From contig NZ_CAAAIW010000023.1 of assembly GCF_900640115.1 (NCBI RefSeq), positions 1 through 52,236 on the forward strand: a stretch of DNA of 52,236 nucleotides, written 5' to 3'. Position numbers and translations under genes: made by a program. Of the stretch, positions 44,939 to 52,236 are shown piece after piece (within the stretch, counting starts at the first letter, position 1; the number at the start of each line of letters is the position of its first letter). The DNA is from Legionella yabuuchiae (GTDB lineage: Bacteria; Pseudomonadota; Gammaproteobacteria; Legionellales; Legionellaceae). Below the pieces are notes generated by a model, which worked only from the letters and a program-made list of their open reading frames with translations, was not told where the DNA came from and searched no databases.

Positions 44939-46828
44939 ATGACCAACATCGAAACCATGGAAGAGATCAAGCAACTTACTCTTGCCTATATCCATCATAA
45001 TAATGAGTCTTTATTTACGAGTAAGCATCTTAAAAAAACGATCGCATTTGATATTTGGAATAATGCCCAAACGCCACAACAAGTACTTAATTTTTTACAC
45101 AAAAAACATGGTATTTCCCCCTACCTGGATGTGCCGCGCTATCAAGTATTAGTCATGAACCGAACCCCTTGGTGGCTTTGGCTTATTCAAGCGGCTGTTA
45201 TTCTTATTACTTTTCCTATATCCATTCCTTTTTTAATGATTTGGTCTTGGAAAAATCGCGGTACAGTCAATTTTATGAGAACAGATGGGTCGATATACCT
45301 TGAAAAGGTGTTAAATCTTTGTAAGAAAGCAGGCATAGAAAAGCCAAACCTACCTTCTAGATCACCTCCTTTCTCTTATTTTGAATCAACCACTTTGCCC
45401 GACCCAAGCTTAAACCTAGGAAATAATATGCCAACACCTACGGCTTCATCTCACTCAAATCTTCTTCAAGTATTAGGATCGCCAACCAATACAACCAATA
45501 CTACAGATACATCGTTGACTACAACACTTCCTGATACACCCTCCATTGAAGAAGAAACGAATAAGATGCTAGAAGGAATTACAAGATTTTGTAAACAAGC
45601 TATTCAAGTGATGCGTGACAACCCATACATGTTTATGGATGATGAGGTGATGAAATCGAATGGAAAAGCGGTAATAACCTATATATACCCGCTTGAGCGA
45701 ACGTTGGTGAATGGGAAGGAAGAATGGTGGCAAAACTTCAAATATGCATCCCCTTGGACTAAGCCTTGGCAAGAGCTGGATGAGTTTCCTCTTAAAATTA
45801 AAGTATTTCGTGAGTTTACATTTGTTCGCCCTTTGCAAAAAACAGATAAATTGCCGACAAATATTCTTCCACCCAAATGTCTTCAAGAAAAAGCTTATTC
45901 TATGGTTTTATCTTTTTATAAAGACGACAGTAAGACTTTGGTTCAAAAAGCAAGGGAGCATCGTGGGGAGGGTAAATCAGAAAAATTTTATCATCGAGCA
46001 TTGGAAGCTGCAAAGAACAATGAAGAATATATAGATGTCATGGAAAAATTGATCAATTTTTATTATGAAGAACTGGAAATTTTTAAAGAAAAAAGCTCAA
46101 CCAAACACAGATATCAAACACCAATCGGAGAAAGACAACTTCAAGAAAGATTGCGGCTAAAGCAAAATGAAATTGATGAATGCATCGACATGCTGCCAAA
46201 AGACTACCATCAACATTCAAAAATAGCTCAAACATTAAACGCTTTTTTTAATGATGTCTGGGGTTCTCTTGAGAAGACATACAGCTCCCCTCAAGAAGAG
46301 ATAGAAAACAACAGACAGATCTCTAACCTATTTTATAACGAACAAATAAAGGAATTAATTGACTCAGGCTTTGTTCAGCTGGCTTTGCCTCATTTTGTGT
46401 GTATGTGGCATATGCTTCATGGATTATTTTTCATAAAGGGAAATTATCAAACCCCACTTAAAATTAATGTAAAGGAAGTAGATCAGCCAAGCTGCTCTTT
46501 ACATCGCTTTCGCCGTCTACTGGAATTATTGCAACGCCACCAATTGGTAGAGGCAGAAGAATTCGAACAAAAAACCTTGATACCTATGGAGCACATGCAA
46601 GCGCATGCGGAACAATTATTCCAGCAAATACCTCGCAAAGAGGCCATACAGAATGCAAGGCAATGTTTTAAAGAAAGACGAGAAATTCTGGTCGATGGCT
46701 TTTCTCCGTCTTACAAAAAAAATGAAAGAGGATTAGCATTCCCCCCCGAGTTTGAGTTGGTGACTGAGGGTCATCGTACAATACTCTCCTGGTTGGAAGC
46801 TCACGATACAGCCCCGCGCCTAAACTGA
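44939..46828 (+). CDS. Membrane-anchored protein of unknown function, partner of the AAA+ protein
   Basis: I do not recognise this 629-residue protein. Residues 1-75 are soluble; a strong hydrophobic segment at about 78-104 (WWLWLIQAAVILITF.. to MIWSW) would anchor it, probably as a membrane hairpin or single helix. A Ser/Thr/Pro/Asn-rich linker (about 138-205) follows, then a ~420-residue charged, mostly helical cytoplasmic domain with a TPR-like pattern (EKFYHRALEAAKNNEEY, MEKLINFYYEELEIF). There is no signal peptide and no catalytic motif that I can see. It is 50 bases upstream of the AAA+ gene on the same strand with no terminator between, so the two are one operon. Confidence 0.8.
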   Translation: MTNIETMEEIKQLTLAYIHHNNESLFTSKHLKKTIAFDIWNNAQTPQQVLNFLHKKHGISPYLDVPRYQVLVMNRTPWWLWLIQAAVILITFPISIPFLMIWSWKNRGTVNFMRTDGSIYLEKVLNLCKKAGIEKPNLPSRSPPFSYFESTTLPDPSLNLGNNMPTPTASSHSNLLQVLGSPTNTTNTTDTSLTTTLPDTPSIEEETNKMLEGITRFCKQAIQVMRDNPYMFMDDEVMKSNGKAVITYIYPLERTLVNGKEEWWQNFKYASPWTKPWQELDEFPLKIKVFREFTFVRPLQKTDKLPTNILPPKCLQEKAYSMVLSFYKDDSKTLVQKAREHRGEGKSEKFYHRALEAAKNNEEYIDVMEKLINFYYEELEIFKEKSSTKHRYQTPIGERQLQERLRLKQNEIDECIDMLPKDYHQHSKIAQTLNAFFNDVWGSLEKTYSSPQEEIENNRQISNLFYNEQIKELIDSGFVQLALPHFVCMWHMLHGLFFIKGNYQTPLKINVKEVDQPSCSLHRFRRLLELLQRHQLVEAEEFEQKTLIPMEHMQAHAEQLFQQIPRKEAIQNARQCFKERREILVDGFSPSYKKNERGLAFPPEFELVTEGHRTILSWLEAHDTAPRLN

Positions 46829-46878
46829 CTGTCCTTGGCTAATGATGTGGCTTTAATTTATATTTTTTAGGAAAAAAC

Positions 46879-49800
46879 ATGCCGACTTCAACACAATATA
46901 AAGCACTTACTATTCAAAACTACTCCAATAGCTTTTATCAATCTGTCATTTTTGAAAAGTTTTTAATATCTTGTTTTAAAGACCAACATTTAGAGCTAGA
47001 GGAATTTACAACTCTTCTAAGCCATATATTTGGTGAGCATGTGCCCTTTGCAATTTGTTTTCGTTTACAACAAGAGTTGAATGATTATCAACAAAATGGA
47101 GTATTCCCTATTTCATTGAATTCTTTAATCCAACAATCTTTTCTCTCAAGGCTGGCTGCCCATTTAAGAACAGAAGGTGCAAGCTTTTTAACGGATTTAA
47201 CCGCTGAACAAATTGAAGAAGGGGCTCAAAGCATTGAACAAGGTCAAGTTAATCCTATTGCGCAACAAACATTAGCTCATAAATTGCAGGTGAGTATACA
47301 TATCTATTTACAAAATGCACAAAATTTAACAAAAACTCAAACCGTAGGTGCCAGTGAATCGGCTCCTATTTCTATTCTCCAACAAGAAACTCATTATCAG
47401 CCCCTGATTAACGTATGCCAACTTAATGACACACAGCAAATCGCTCTTCAATCTTTACCTTCATTAAACTTTGATTCATCTCAAAATAGTATAAACACAA
47501 AAAAAATGTTGACTGGTTCCGCATTAAAAACATTAGTAGAAAAAACCTTGGCTATATTTCCAGAACGATTAGACGCTATTTCAGCAGATATCTCCAACCC
47601 ACCAGAATTTAATTTATGGCGTGCCTCAACAGAGCCAAGTTTAACAAGACTGGATACTCCAAACGTTTCTTTACCTTTGCGTGATTTAACTGAAATGTCT
47701 AGCGACACAGCCCTTCGTGATGCTTATAAAGAAATAGTCGAACTTTGCCCAAATAAAGCGGTAGAGTCTATCCATTCTTGGGCTGGCTCCTTAGCTTTAA
47801 CAGCATTAGCAGGAGCCACTGGGGGAGCTATAGGGTTAGGTTTAACTTTTGGCATTGCCGAAGTCGGGGGTATATTAATAGGCGGTGCAGCTGGAGGGGG
47901 GTTGTTAGTAATTGCGCCTGCAGCTCTTCCTGTTTTTTTGACCTGTACCTTGCTTACACTGGCTGGTGGCAGCGTTGGAAAAAAATATGCTGAGGAATAT
48001 AAAAAAGCTTTACAAAATGCAAGTCAATTAATTGAACAAGATAAAATTGTAGAAGCCACTGAAGTGTTAGATAGAGAATTTAATCGTTGGGGAATAAATA
48101 GGGCATTGAGAAAACCTTTTTTAACCCCTGCACATTATGCAGTCGCTCATTTTTTTAGAGGAATGTGTGCAGAAGAAGAAAGAGATTGCAGAAAGAAGGC
48201 CTACCAAGAATACAAACAAGCCTTACATGATGCACAAGAAACAGGGGCAAAAGTAATCATTTTATTATTACATGTAAAATTAATTGAGCTTTTACGTACA
48301 CATGGCCAGGAAGTTTGTGCTCCTAATGAACAAGCAACAGATTTAATTAAACATCATTTGACTGAATTAAATCATTTTTTTAAAGATAGCCTAACCTCTT
48401 TATACTGGCAAGCACAAAACAATATGAAGGCTATAGCTAACCTATGCAACAGTCATCAATCCTTATTTGTGAATTTAAGAAGCATTCAAGCTGTATTAAA
48501 TATCCAAAGTTTATTTATTCTAGAGGGTTATGAAGAAGGACATGGAAGTTATTTACCTATTGTTTATTCATTTTTCCAAGCGTTGATCGTTGCATACGTT
48601 CATTTTAATAATAAAACAGCAACTATACCAGAAATACGCCAATTATTAATGAAACATTTATCGTCCGAAGGAACTGCTTCACTAATTGATTATGTACTTG
48701 CAAAACTAAAGCAAACTTTCCAACAATTATTGGCTTTTAATACTATTTATCCGAAATTGGAACAGCAACCTGCTTTTAGCCAATGCAATACTATGATGAA
48801 AGAATTTGCAATAGGTATTTGTAGCTTGCTAGATGAAGGAGAAAACCACCTAGAAATTTGTGGAAATATTATTGAAATCACTAAATTACTTAATGTCAGT
48901 CCTTCAGCCTTTTTGGAAATAAAACACAGACATAATGCTTCTACTCAATTTCTTATGAAAATAAATGATGAATTTGGATTAACTTTCACTAATATTAATG
49001 AATGGTTAAAAGAATTGAATGGGTATCATACCCCACATTTTTTCAACTCAATCAGCGTTCAAACTCAAAATAATATGCTGCACATGCTCGCCCAACTGCC
49101 TAAAGGGCTAGATATTGATACCGTTTTGCTTAAGTCAGTAGCTGCAAAGATGAAAGGGATGATTTATGCACGGAATCATCAAAACCAAACCCCACTTTCT
49201 CTATTAGAACAAGAAGATCCTTATTCTATAAAATCTCTGGTTTGTGGTCCTAAACTTGTTCCACTCGGAAATGAGCTGCGCGAGTTGGATGATTTTATTT
49301 CTATAATAGAAGGAAATGTAGATAAAGAAGGACATTTTGTATTATTACAAGGTCCACCTGGAACAGGTAAATCAGAAGCGGTTCTCACTCACTTACGTGC
49401 GAAAGGATTTGAGGTAATGGAGTGGCAAGGAGGAGAAGAAAATGACAAGTATGTGGGGCAACTGTCTCTTCGTGTTATAGAATTTTTTAACGGGGGCAAG
49501 AATAAAGCTGAATCTAAAAAAACTTCTAAATCAATCATTCTTTTTATTGATGAAATAAACGGCGTCTGTCCGGAAACCTCTGGGATAGCTAAAAAGGGCG
49601 AAAGTAATTACGCACAAATTGTTAATGAGTTTCAAAAACAAATCAGCGGACTCAAAGGACATAATGTTGTTCTTATAGGTGCTACAAATTATCCTGAAAA
49701 CTTATCTAAAGCCATTAAAAATAGAATGACCCCCATTCAATTTCCTGTCCCTGACGAAAGTGCTAGAAAAAGATTATTAACACATCTCTTCCGTTTCAAC

Positions 49801-50844
49801 TGTATATCAGAAAAATTAATAGAGCGTATCTCAGAGTTAACACAAGGTTGGTCGCCAAGACAGCTTGCTCAAATGGTAGAGCAAATTAAAAGCCATGAAG
49901 TAGATAGTACCTATTTGAGTACTGTATTTGAAAAAGCTAAAAAACTCTGTGAAGAAGATTTTAAAAAAGAATTTAAATCTGCTTATTTGATGTTGCCGAT
50001 GTTTGAACCTATACAACAAAACGCTTCTGAAGGAACGGACGATCATTTTAAAGATTTAAAAAATGCACTAGCTTGTCCTGAGCTATATCAAAATGTGAGC
50101 ATTCATACCTTGCTTTATGGGCCCCCAGGTAGTGGTAAGACAACAGCCATTCGGGAGTTCGCAAGAGATTGTAATTGTCCCTTTCTCCTCATTGAATCAG
50201 GTACAAGCCCACAAGAAATCTTTACCATTTTTGAAAGAGCTAAATCTTATACTTCTGCTATAATTTGTATCGATGAAATTGATAAGATTGCTCATAATGA
50301 CAGTCCTGTAAAAGTTTTCCTACAAGAACAAATGGATGGCTTAATCAGAAACAACCTTATTATTGTAGGCGCAACAAATTATCCTGATAAGATTGCCGAA
50401 CCTATATTCTCCCGTTTTGGATCAAAAATAGCGGTTCCTTTACCAACTCCTGCCCAAGTAGGATTATTCATTCAACGTGAAATTAATGAAAGCCTAAAAA
50501 GACTGCCTCAACTTGTTATAGATGAAGAACTTAATGATGAATTAAGCCAGAATTGTTTACGGTTAGGTGATTTAAGTAGTGGCTTATCATATAGAGATTT
50601 GAAAAGCGCTATAGCCCGTTTGTTTGCTCGGATCCAGTCTGCACAACCTCAAACAACACATGGCTTAACACATACTGATTTAAGGCGGTGTATTGATGAG
50701 GCACGCCAAGCTCTTCAACCAGTTGTTGCGGCTCATGCACAAAATATGATGGCTAATGCGAAGACCACAACATTCTTTAAAACACCTGTCACTAATGAAC
50801 ATGTGCCACAACCTGTAAATCCACAAAATATGCCATTTCAATAG
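46879..50844 (+). CDS. Double AAA+ ATPase with glycine-rich membrane hairpin
   Basis: A 1321-residue protein. The N-terminal ~300 residues are unrecognised. Residues ~304-368 are hydrophobic and glycine-rich (GATGGAIGLGLTFG, GGILIGGAAGGG), fitting a glycine-zipper membrane hairpin. A helical TPR-like part follows (~370-480) and more helical sequence to ~800. AAA1 has Walker A GPPGTGKS (825-832), a pore loop KYVGQ, Walker B ILFIDEIN (D891, E892), sensor GATNYPE and a candidate Arg finger in KNRM. AAA2 has GPPGSGKT (1081-1088), Walker B IICIDEIDK (D1132, E1133), GATNYPD and SRFGS, but no aromatic pore loop. Such proteins remodel or unfold substrates; the substrate is unknown. AGGA lies 6 bases before the ATG. 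Confidence 0.88.
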   Translation: MPTSTQYKALTIQNYSNSFYQSVIFEKFLISCFKDQHLELEEFTTLLSHIFGEHVPFAICFRLQQELNDYQQNGVFPISLNSLIQQSFLSRLAAHLRTEGASFLTDLTAEQIEEGAQSIEQGQVNPIAQQTLAHKLQVSIHIYLQNAQNLTKTQTVGASESAPISILQQETHYQPLINVCQLNDTQQIALQSLPSLNFDSSQNSINTKKMLTGSALKTLVEKTLAIFPERLDAISADISNPPEFNLWRASTEPSLTRLDTPNVSLPLRDLTEMSSDTALRDAYKEIVELCPNKAVESIHSWAGSLALTALAGATGGAIGLGLTFGIAEVGGILIGGAAGGGLLVIAPAALPVFLTCTLLTLAGGSVGKKYAEEYKKALQNASQLIEQDKIVEATEVLDREFNRWGINRALRKPFLTPAHYAVAHFFRGMCAEEERDCRKKAYQEYKQALHDAQETGAKVIILLLHVKLIELLRTHGQEVCAPNEQATDLIKHHLTELNHFFKDSLTSLYWQAQNNMKAIANLCNSHQSLFVNLRSIQAVLNIQSLFILEGYEEGHGSYLPIVYSFFQALIVAYVHFNNKTATIPEIRQLLMKHLSSEGTASLIDYVLAKLKQTFQQLLAFNTIYPKLEQQPAFSQCNTMMKEFAIGICSLLDEGENHLEICGNIIEITKLLNVSPSAFLEIKHRHNASTQFLMKINDEFGLTFTNINEWLKELNGYHTPHFFNSISVQTQNNMLHMLAQLPKGLDIDTVLLKSVAAKMKGMIYARNHQNQTPLSLLEQEDPYSIKSLVCGPKLVPLGNELRELDDFISIIEGNVDKEGHFVLLQGPPGTGKSEAVLTHLRAKGFEVMEWQGGEENDKYVGQLSLRVIEFFNGGKNKAESKKTSKSIILFIDEINGVCPETSGIAKKGESNYAQIVNEFQKQISGLKGHNVVLIGATNYPENLSKAIKNRMTPIQFPVPDESARKRLLTHLFRFNCISEKLIERISELTQGWSPRQLAQMVEQIKSHEVDSTYLSTVFEKAKKLCEEDFKKEFKSAYLMLPMFEPIQQNASEGTDDHFKDLKNALACPELYQNVSIHTLLYGPPGSGKTTAIREFARDCNCPFLLIESGTSPQEIFTIFERAKSYTSAIICIDEIDKIAHNDSPVKVFLQEQMDGLIRNNLIIVGATNYPDKIAEPIFSRFGSKIAVPLPTPAQVGLFIQREINESLKRLPQLVIDEELNDELSQNCLRLGDLSSGLSYRDLKSAIARLFARIQSAQPQTTHGLTHTDLRRCIDEARQALQPVVAAHAQNMMANAKTTTFFKTPVTNEHVPQPVNPQNMPFQ

Positions 50845-50871
50845 GCTCAGTAATGAAGTGAAGACTTTCAA

Positions 50872-50899
50872 AAGTAGCTATGAAGCTACTTCTTATTTT
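50872..50899 (+). terminator. Terminator after the AAA+ gene
   Basis: AAGTAGCT and AGCTACTT form a perfect 8-bp stem with loop ATGA, followed by CTTATTTT. It ends the two-gene module 2 operon. Confidence 0.75.
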
Positions 50900-50908
50900 G
50901 TAACCATT

Positions 50909-50943
50909 CACCACAATCAGCCACGTTATGGCCGACTGTGGTG
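50909..50943. terminator. Second hairpin between the AAA+ gene and the convergent antitoxin gene
   Basis: CACCACAATCAGCC and GGCCGACTGTGGTG pair at 12 of 14 positions around a 7-base loop. It lies between convergent transcription units and may serve the minus-strand toxin-antitoxin operon. Confidence 0.5.
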
Positions 50944-51051
50944 ATGTGAGCACCATGGCATTGATCTGTGGCGATTAATTCTCAAAGAGTACTTCAGGCA
51001 ATTTTCCATTAAATAAAGTTTTTCTCTGTACGGTACGATTTTTGAAATGTT

Positions 51052-51354
51052 TCATCTTGAGTTATGTTGAGGTAAAACAGCAAGCTGAAATCCCAAAGCA
51101 TGCAAAATATCATTGGTATTTCGCAGATAAGGATTGCCACTTTTAGAAACCGTTTTGTATAAGCTGTTCCGACCTTTGGCTGTTTTTTCCGCAAGATTAC
51201 TCATCCCGCCCTGTGCTTCAACAACATTGCGCAATGCTTCAAGAAAGCCGTCAATGTCATTATCTTCAAGTGCTGCATTCAAATAACCAGCAGCTTCTTT
51301 AGGGTCTTTTAAAGACTCAATTAAATAATCATGATAATCAACGCTTTTACCCAT
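51052..51354 (-). CDS. Addiction-module antidote protein (HigA-like), module 2
   Basis: A 100-residue protein of the addiction-module antidote family (TIGR02684 type). It starts DYHDYLIESLKDPKEAAGYLNAAL (two parts), has the HTH-like centre GGMSNLAEKTAKGRNSLYKTVS and ends in ILHALGFQLAVLP, all typical of this family. It should bind and block the toxin and, with it, repress the operon. The start overlaps the toxin stop by 8 bases. Confidence 0.88.
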   Translation of the reverse strand: MGKSVDYHDYLIESLKDPKEAAGYLNAALEDNDIDGFLEALRNVVEAQGGMSNLAEKTAKGRNSLYKTVSKSGNPYLRNTNDILHALGFQLAVLPQHNSR

Positions 51355-51688
51355 GGTCCTTGCTCCCTAAATAATCATTTAAATATTCACGAGCGAGCTT
51401 GATGTCTTTTTTCTGTGAGCTTTTATCTCCACCACATAGTAAAAGGATAATTTCTCCATCAATTTCGCTGAAATATAATCTATACCCTGAACCAAATTTA
51501 AATTTTAACTCACCCAGACTTTCACCCAGCATTTTGTATTCACCCAAATTACCAAGGCTTACGCGAGCCAGTCTTGATTTTACCTGATACCTTATCGAAT
51601 CGTTCAAGGATTTAAGCCATGAGATAACGGGGCAATCGCCGTTATCTTTCTGGTACAGTTTTATTGTTCTTTTTCTTACTGCTTTCAT
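51347..51688 (-). CDS. RelE/ParE-superfamily toxin (addiction-module killer protein), module 2
   Basis: A 113-residue toxin-like protein, TIGR02683-type killer. The core is VISWLKSLNDSIRYQVKSRLARVSLGNLGEYKMLGESLGELKFKFGSGYRLYF (pattern of several segments: D/N-G-D-CPVISWLKSL, then ELKFKFGSGYRLYF, then LLLCGGDKSSQKKDI). The frame is open to 51721 but the ATG at 51688 gives the usual N-terminus, KAVRKRTIKLY. It is a different toxin family branch from the module 1 toxin, so the two modules do not carry copies of one pair. Confidence 0.87.
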   Translation of the reverse strand: MKAVRKRTIKLYQKDNGDCPVISWLKSLNDSIRYQVKSRLARVSLGNLGEYKMLGESLGELKFKFGSGYRLYFSEIDGEIILLLCGGDKSSQKKDIKLAREYLNDYLGSKDHG

Positions 51689-51750
51689 AATTAATTGTAT
51701 CCTATAAGATACTTTTTGCAAGTTTAATGCTCGTTATTTGCAAAAATCAG
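51689..51750. other. Upstream region of the module 2 toxin-antitoxin operon
   Basis: AT-rich DNA that must hold the minus-strand promoter; the palindromic operator at 51697-51712 is the only clear signal. Confidence 0.4.
51697..51712 (-). promoter_or_regulatory. Operator palindrome of the module 2 toxin-antitoxin operon
   Basis: GTATCCTATAAGATAC is a 16-bp palindrome with one mismatched pair, 8 bases upstream of the toxin ATG on the minus strand. Position and symmetry fit autorepression by the antitoxin or the toxin-antitoxin complex. Confidence 0.55.
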
Positions 51751-51872
51751 ATGTAGCAGATTTGTAACAAAGTGAAATACAACCCCCGTTGTTTCAGGCA
51801 GTTCTAGGCAGTAATTGGCAGAATCGTTACATCTCAAGTTACTGATTTTATTGGTAATTATAATTGATCAAG
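51751..51872. repeat. Module right-end region, copy 2
   Basis: It corresponds to 44578-44700, with the same three GGCAG boxes at 10-bp steps and the same TGTAAC/GTTACA inverted pair, ending at the tRNA tail. Its divergence from copy 1 shows that the two modules were acquired separately or long ago, not by a recent local duplication. Confidence 0.8.
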
Positions 51873-51921
51873 TTGGCTTCGAACCAAGGTGTCGGGGGTT
51901 CGAGTCCCTCCGAGCGCGCCA
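51873..51921 (+). repeat. att repeat 3 (tRNA-Arg 3' tail, island right end)
   Basis: An exact 49-base copy of the tRNA-Arg end. What follows is the old chromosomal flank, although an insertion sequence begins 43 bases later. Confidence 0.93.
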
Positions 51922-51964
51922 TTTAAAATCAAGCACTTAGCTCTAGTTTGTGGCGGCGCATTCT

Positions 51965-52236
51965 GGCTCTTCCCCAAATCCGGGGGCACTTCGCTCACCC
52001 ACACAGCACTCTAACCCTTATTCTGTAATTGTCAAAATTTTTAAATCCATAAGCTCTTCTTTGAATCAATTTCATCTTTCGATGAAATCCTTCAGTGATT
52101 CCATTGTTCTTCGTAAAACGAAGCATTCTATAGTGAATTAAAATTTAAACGATCCCCTGAAAAGCATGATCAATCGCCTGAGCTAAAGAATCAAAATTAG
52201 CAATTTCATTCTTAATTTTCTTTTTTAAATTTGCCC
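51965..52236 (-). mobile_element. ISL3-family insertion sequence, one end (cut by window)
   Basis: The element seems to end with GGCTCTTCCCCAAATCC (from 51965), which fits the GG-starting terminal inverted repeats of ISL3-type elements. The transposase C-terminus reads leftward towards this end. The rest lies beyond the window. Confidence 0.65.
51995..52236 (-). pseudogene. ISL3-family transposase C-terminus with an in-frame stop (partial)
   Basis: On the minus strand the visible frame reads IKNEIANFDSLAQAIDHAF, then a TAA at about 52148-52150, then in the same frame RFTKNNGITEGFHRKM, LIQRRAYGFKNFDNYR and IRVRVLCG before the stop at 51995. The second part is the characteristic ISL3 transposase ending (N-x-x-EGFHRKMK.. 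RRAYGF.NF.NYR). The in-frame TAA suggests that this copy is inactive, unless the base call is wrong. Confidence 0.7.

Larger units (their letters stand above)
44750..51921. mobile_element. Module 2: att-bounded island with the membrane protein/AAA+ pair and a toxin-antitoxin pair
   Basis: About 7.2 kb between the second and third tRNA tails. It carries two large plus-strand genes of unknown function and a minus-strand toxin-antitoxin pair, then the shared end region and the att repeat. Coding sequence is visibly more AT-rich, with heavy use of AAA, TTA and ATT, than the flanking housekeeping genes. No integrase is present. Confidence 0.8.

Noticed and set aside
44939-46828. Defence nuclease or phage structural protein for the 629-residue gene
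   Set aside because: No nuclease, protease, helicase or phage motif could be seen; naming a function would be invention.
46879-50844. AAA+ protein as a Dot/Icm effector
   Set aside because: The C-terminus lacks a Glu-rich E-block-like signal and the protein has a glycine-zipper hairpin and a partner gene; I could not support translocation from sequence.
51950-52141. Plus-strand open frame at the window end
   Set aside because: It is antisense to the ISL3 transposase tail, which has clear family sequence on the minus strand.

Overview
The window reads as chromosomal DNA of a Legionella-type gammaproteobacterium (family Legionellaceae, order Legionellales). The main reasons are a complete-looking Dot/Icm type IVB secretion block (icmX, icmW, icmV, dotA, dotB, dotC, dotD), bacterial mevalonate-pathway genes in place of the usual gammaproteobacterial MEP route, and housekeeping gene order (dotD, rsmD, two M16 proteases, ftsY, ftsE, ftsX, rpoH) that I recall from Legionella. 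The species cannot be fixed from sequence alone.

Layout: 1-255 is the tail of a transposase cut by the window edge. 492-1507 holds sspA-sspB. 1607-7469 is the nnr-tsaE-amiB-mutL-miaA housekeeping operon, followed by a zinc-finger protein and a GT9 heptosyltransferase (to 8776). 8933-17159 is the Dot/Icm region: icmXW on minus, icmV-dotA on plus, dotDCB on minus, with a palindromic mini-element between dotC and dotB. 17235-24294 has rsmD, an M16 protease pair, and ftsY-ftsE-ftsX-rpoH. 24443-27629 has an adenosine deaminase, a small unknown protein and a Pi transporter with its DUF47 partner. 27630-29748 holds eno, bracketed by long hairpin repeats. 29749-34179 has ftsB, mevalonate kinase, diphosphomevalonate decarboxylase, queE, cpoB and pal. 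34405-37754 is an Mla-type lipid ABC system. 37818-39896 is a FUSC pair, the second broken by a frameshift in a T-tract. 39947-43145 is fni-HMG-CoA reductase-phosphomevalonate kinase, then a tRNA-Lys, tRNA-Lys, tRNA-Arg cluster.

The accessory part starts inside tRNA-Arg. The last 49 bases of this tRNA recur exactly at 44701-44749 and 51873-51921, so two att-bounded modules are stacked in tandem. Module 1 (about 1.2 kb) carries only a HigBA-like toxin-antitoxin pair. Module 2 (about 7.2 kb) carries a two-gene operon (a 629-residue membrane protein and a 1321-residue double-AAA+ ATPase with a glycine-rich hydrophobic hairpin) plus a second toxin-antitoxin pair. Neither module encodes a recognisable integrase, yet both end in the same ~123-bp sequence next to the att repeat, which contains three GGCAG boxes at 10-bp spacing. 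This looks like a trans-mobilised (CIME- or satellite-like) island, and the AAA+/membrane pair is the best candidate for an undescribed system. An ISL3-type element begins 43 bp beyond the last att repeat and runs off the window.

All functional calls are from reading motifs and gene order; no database search was possible.
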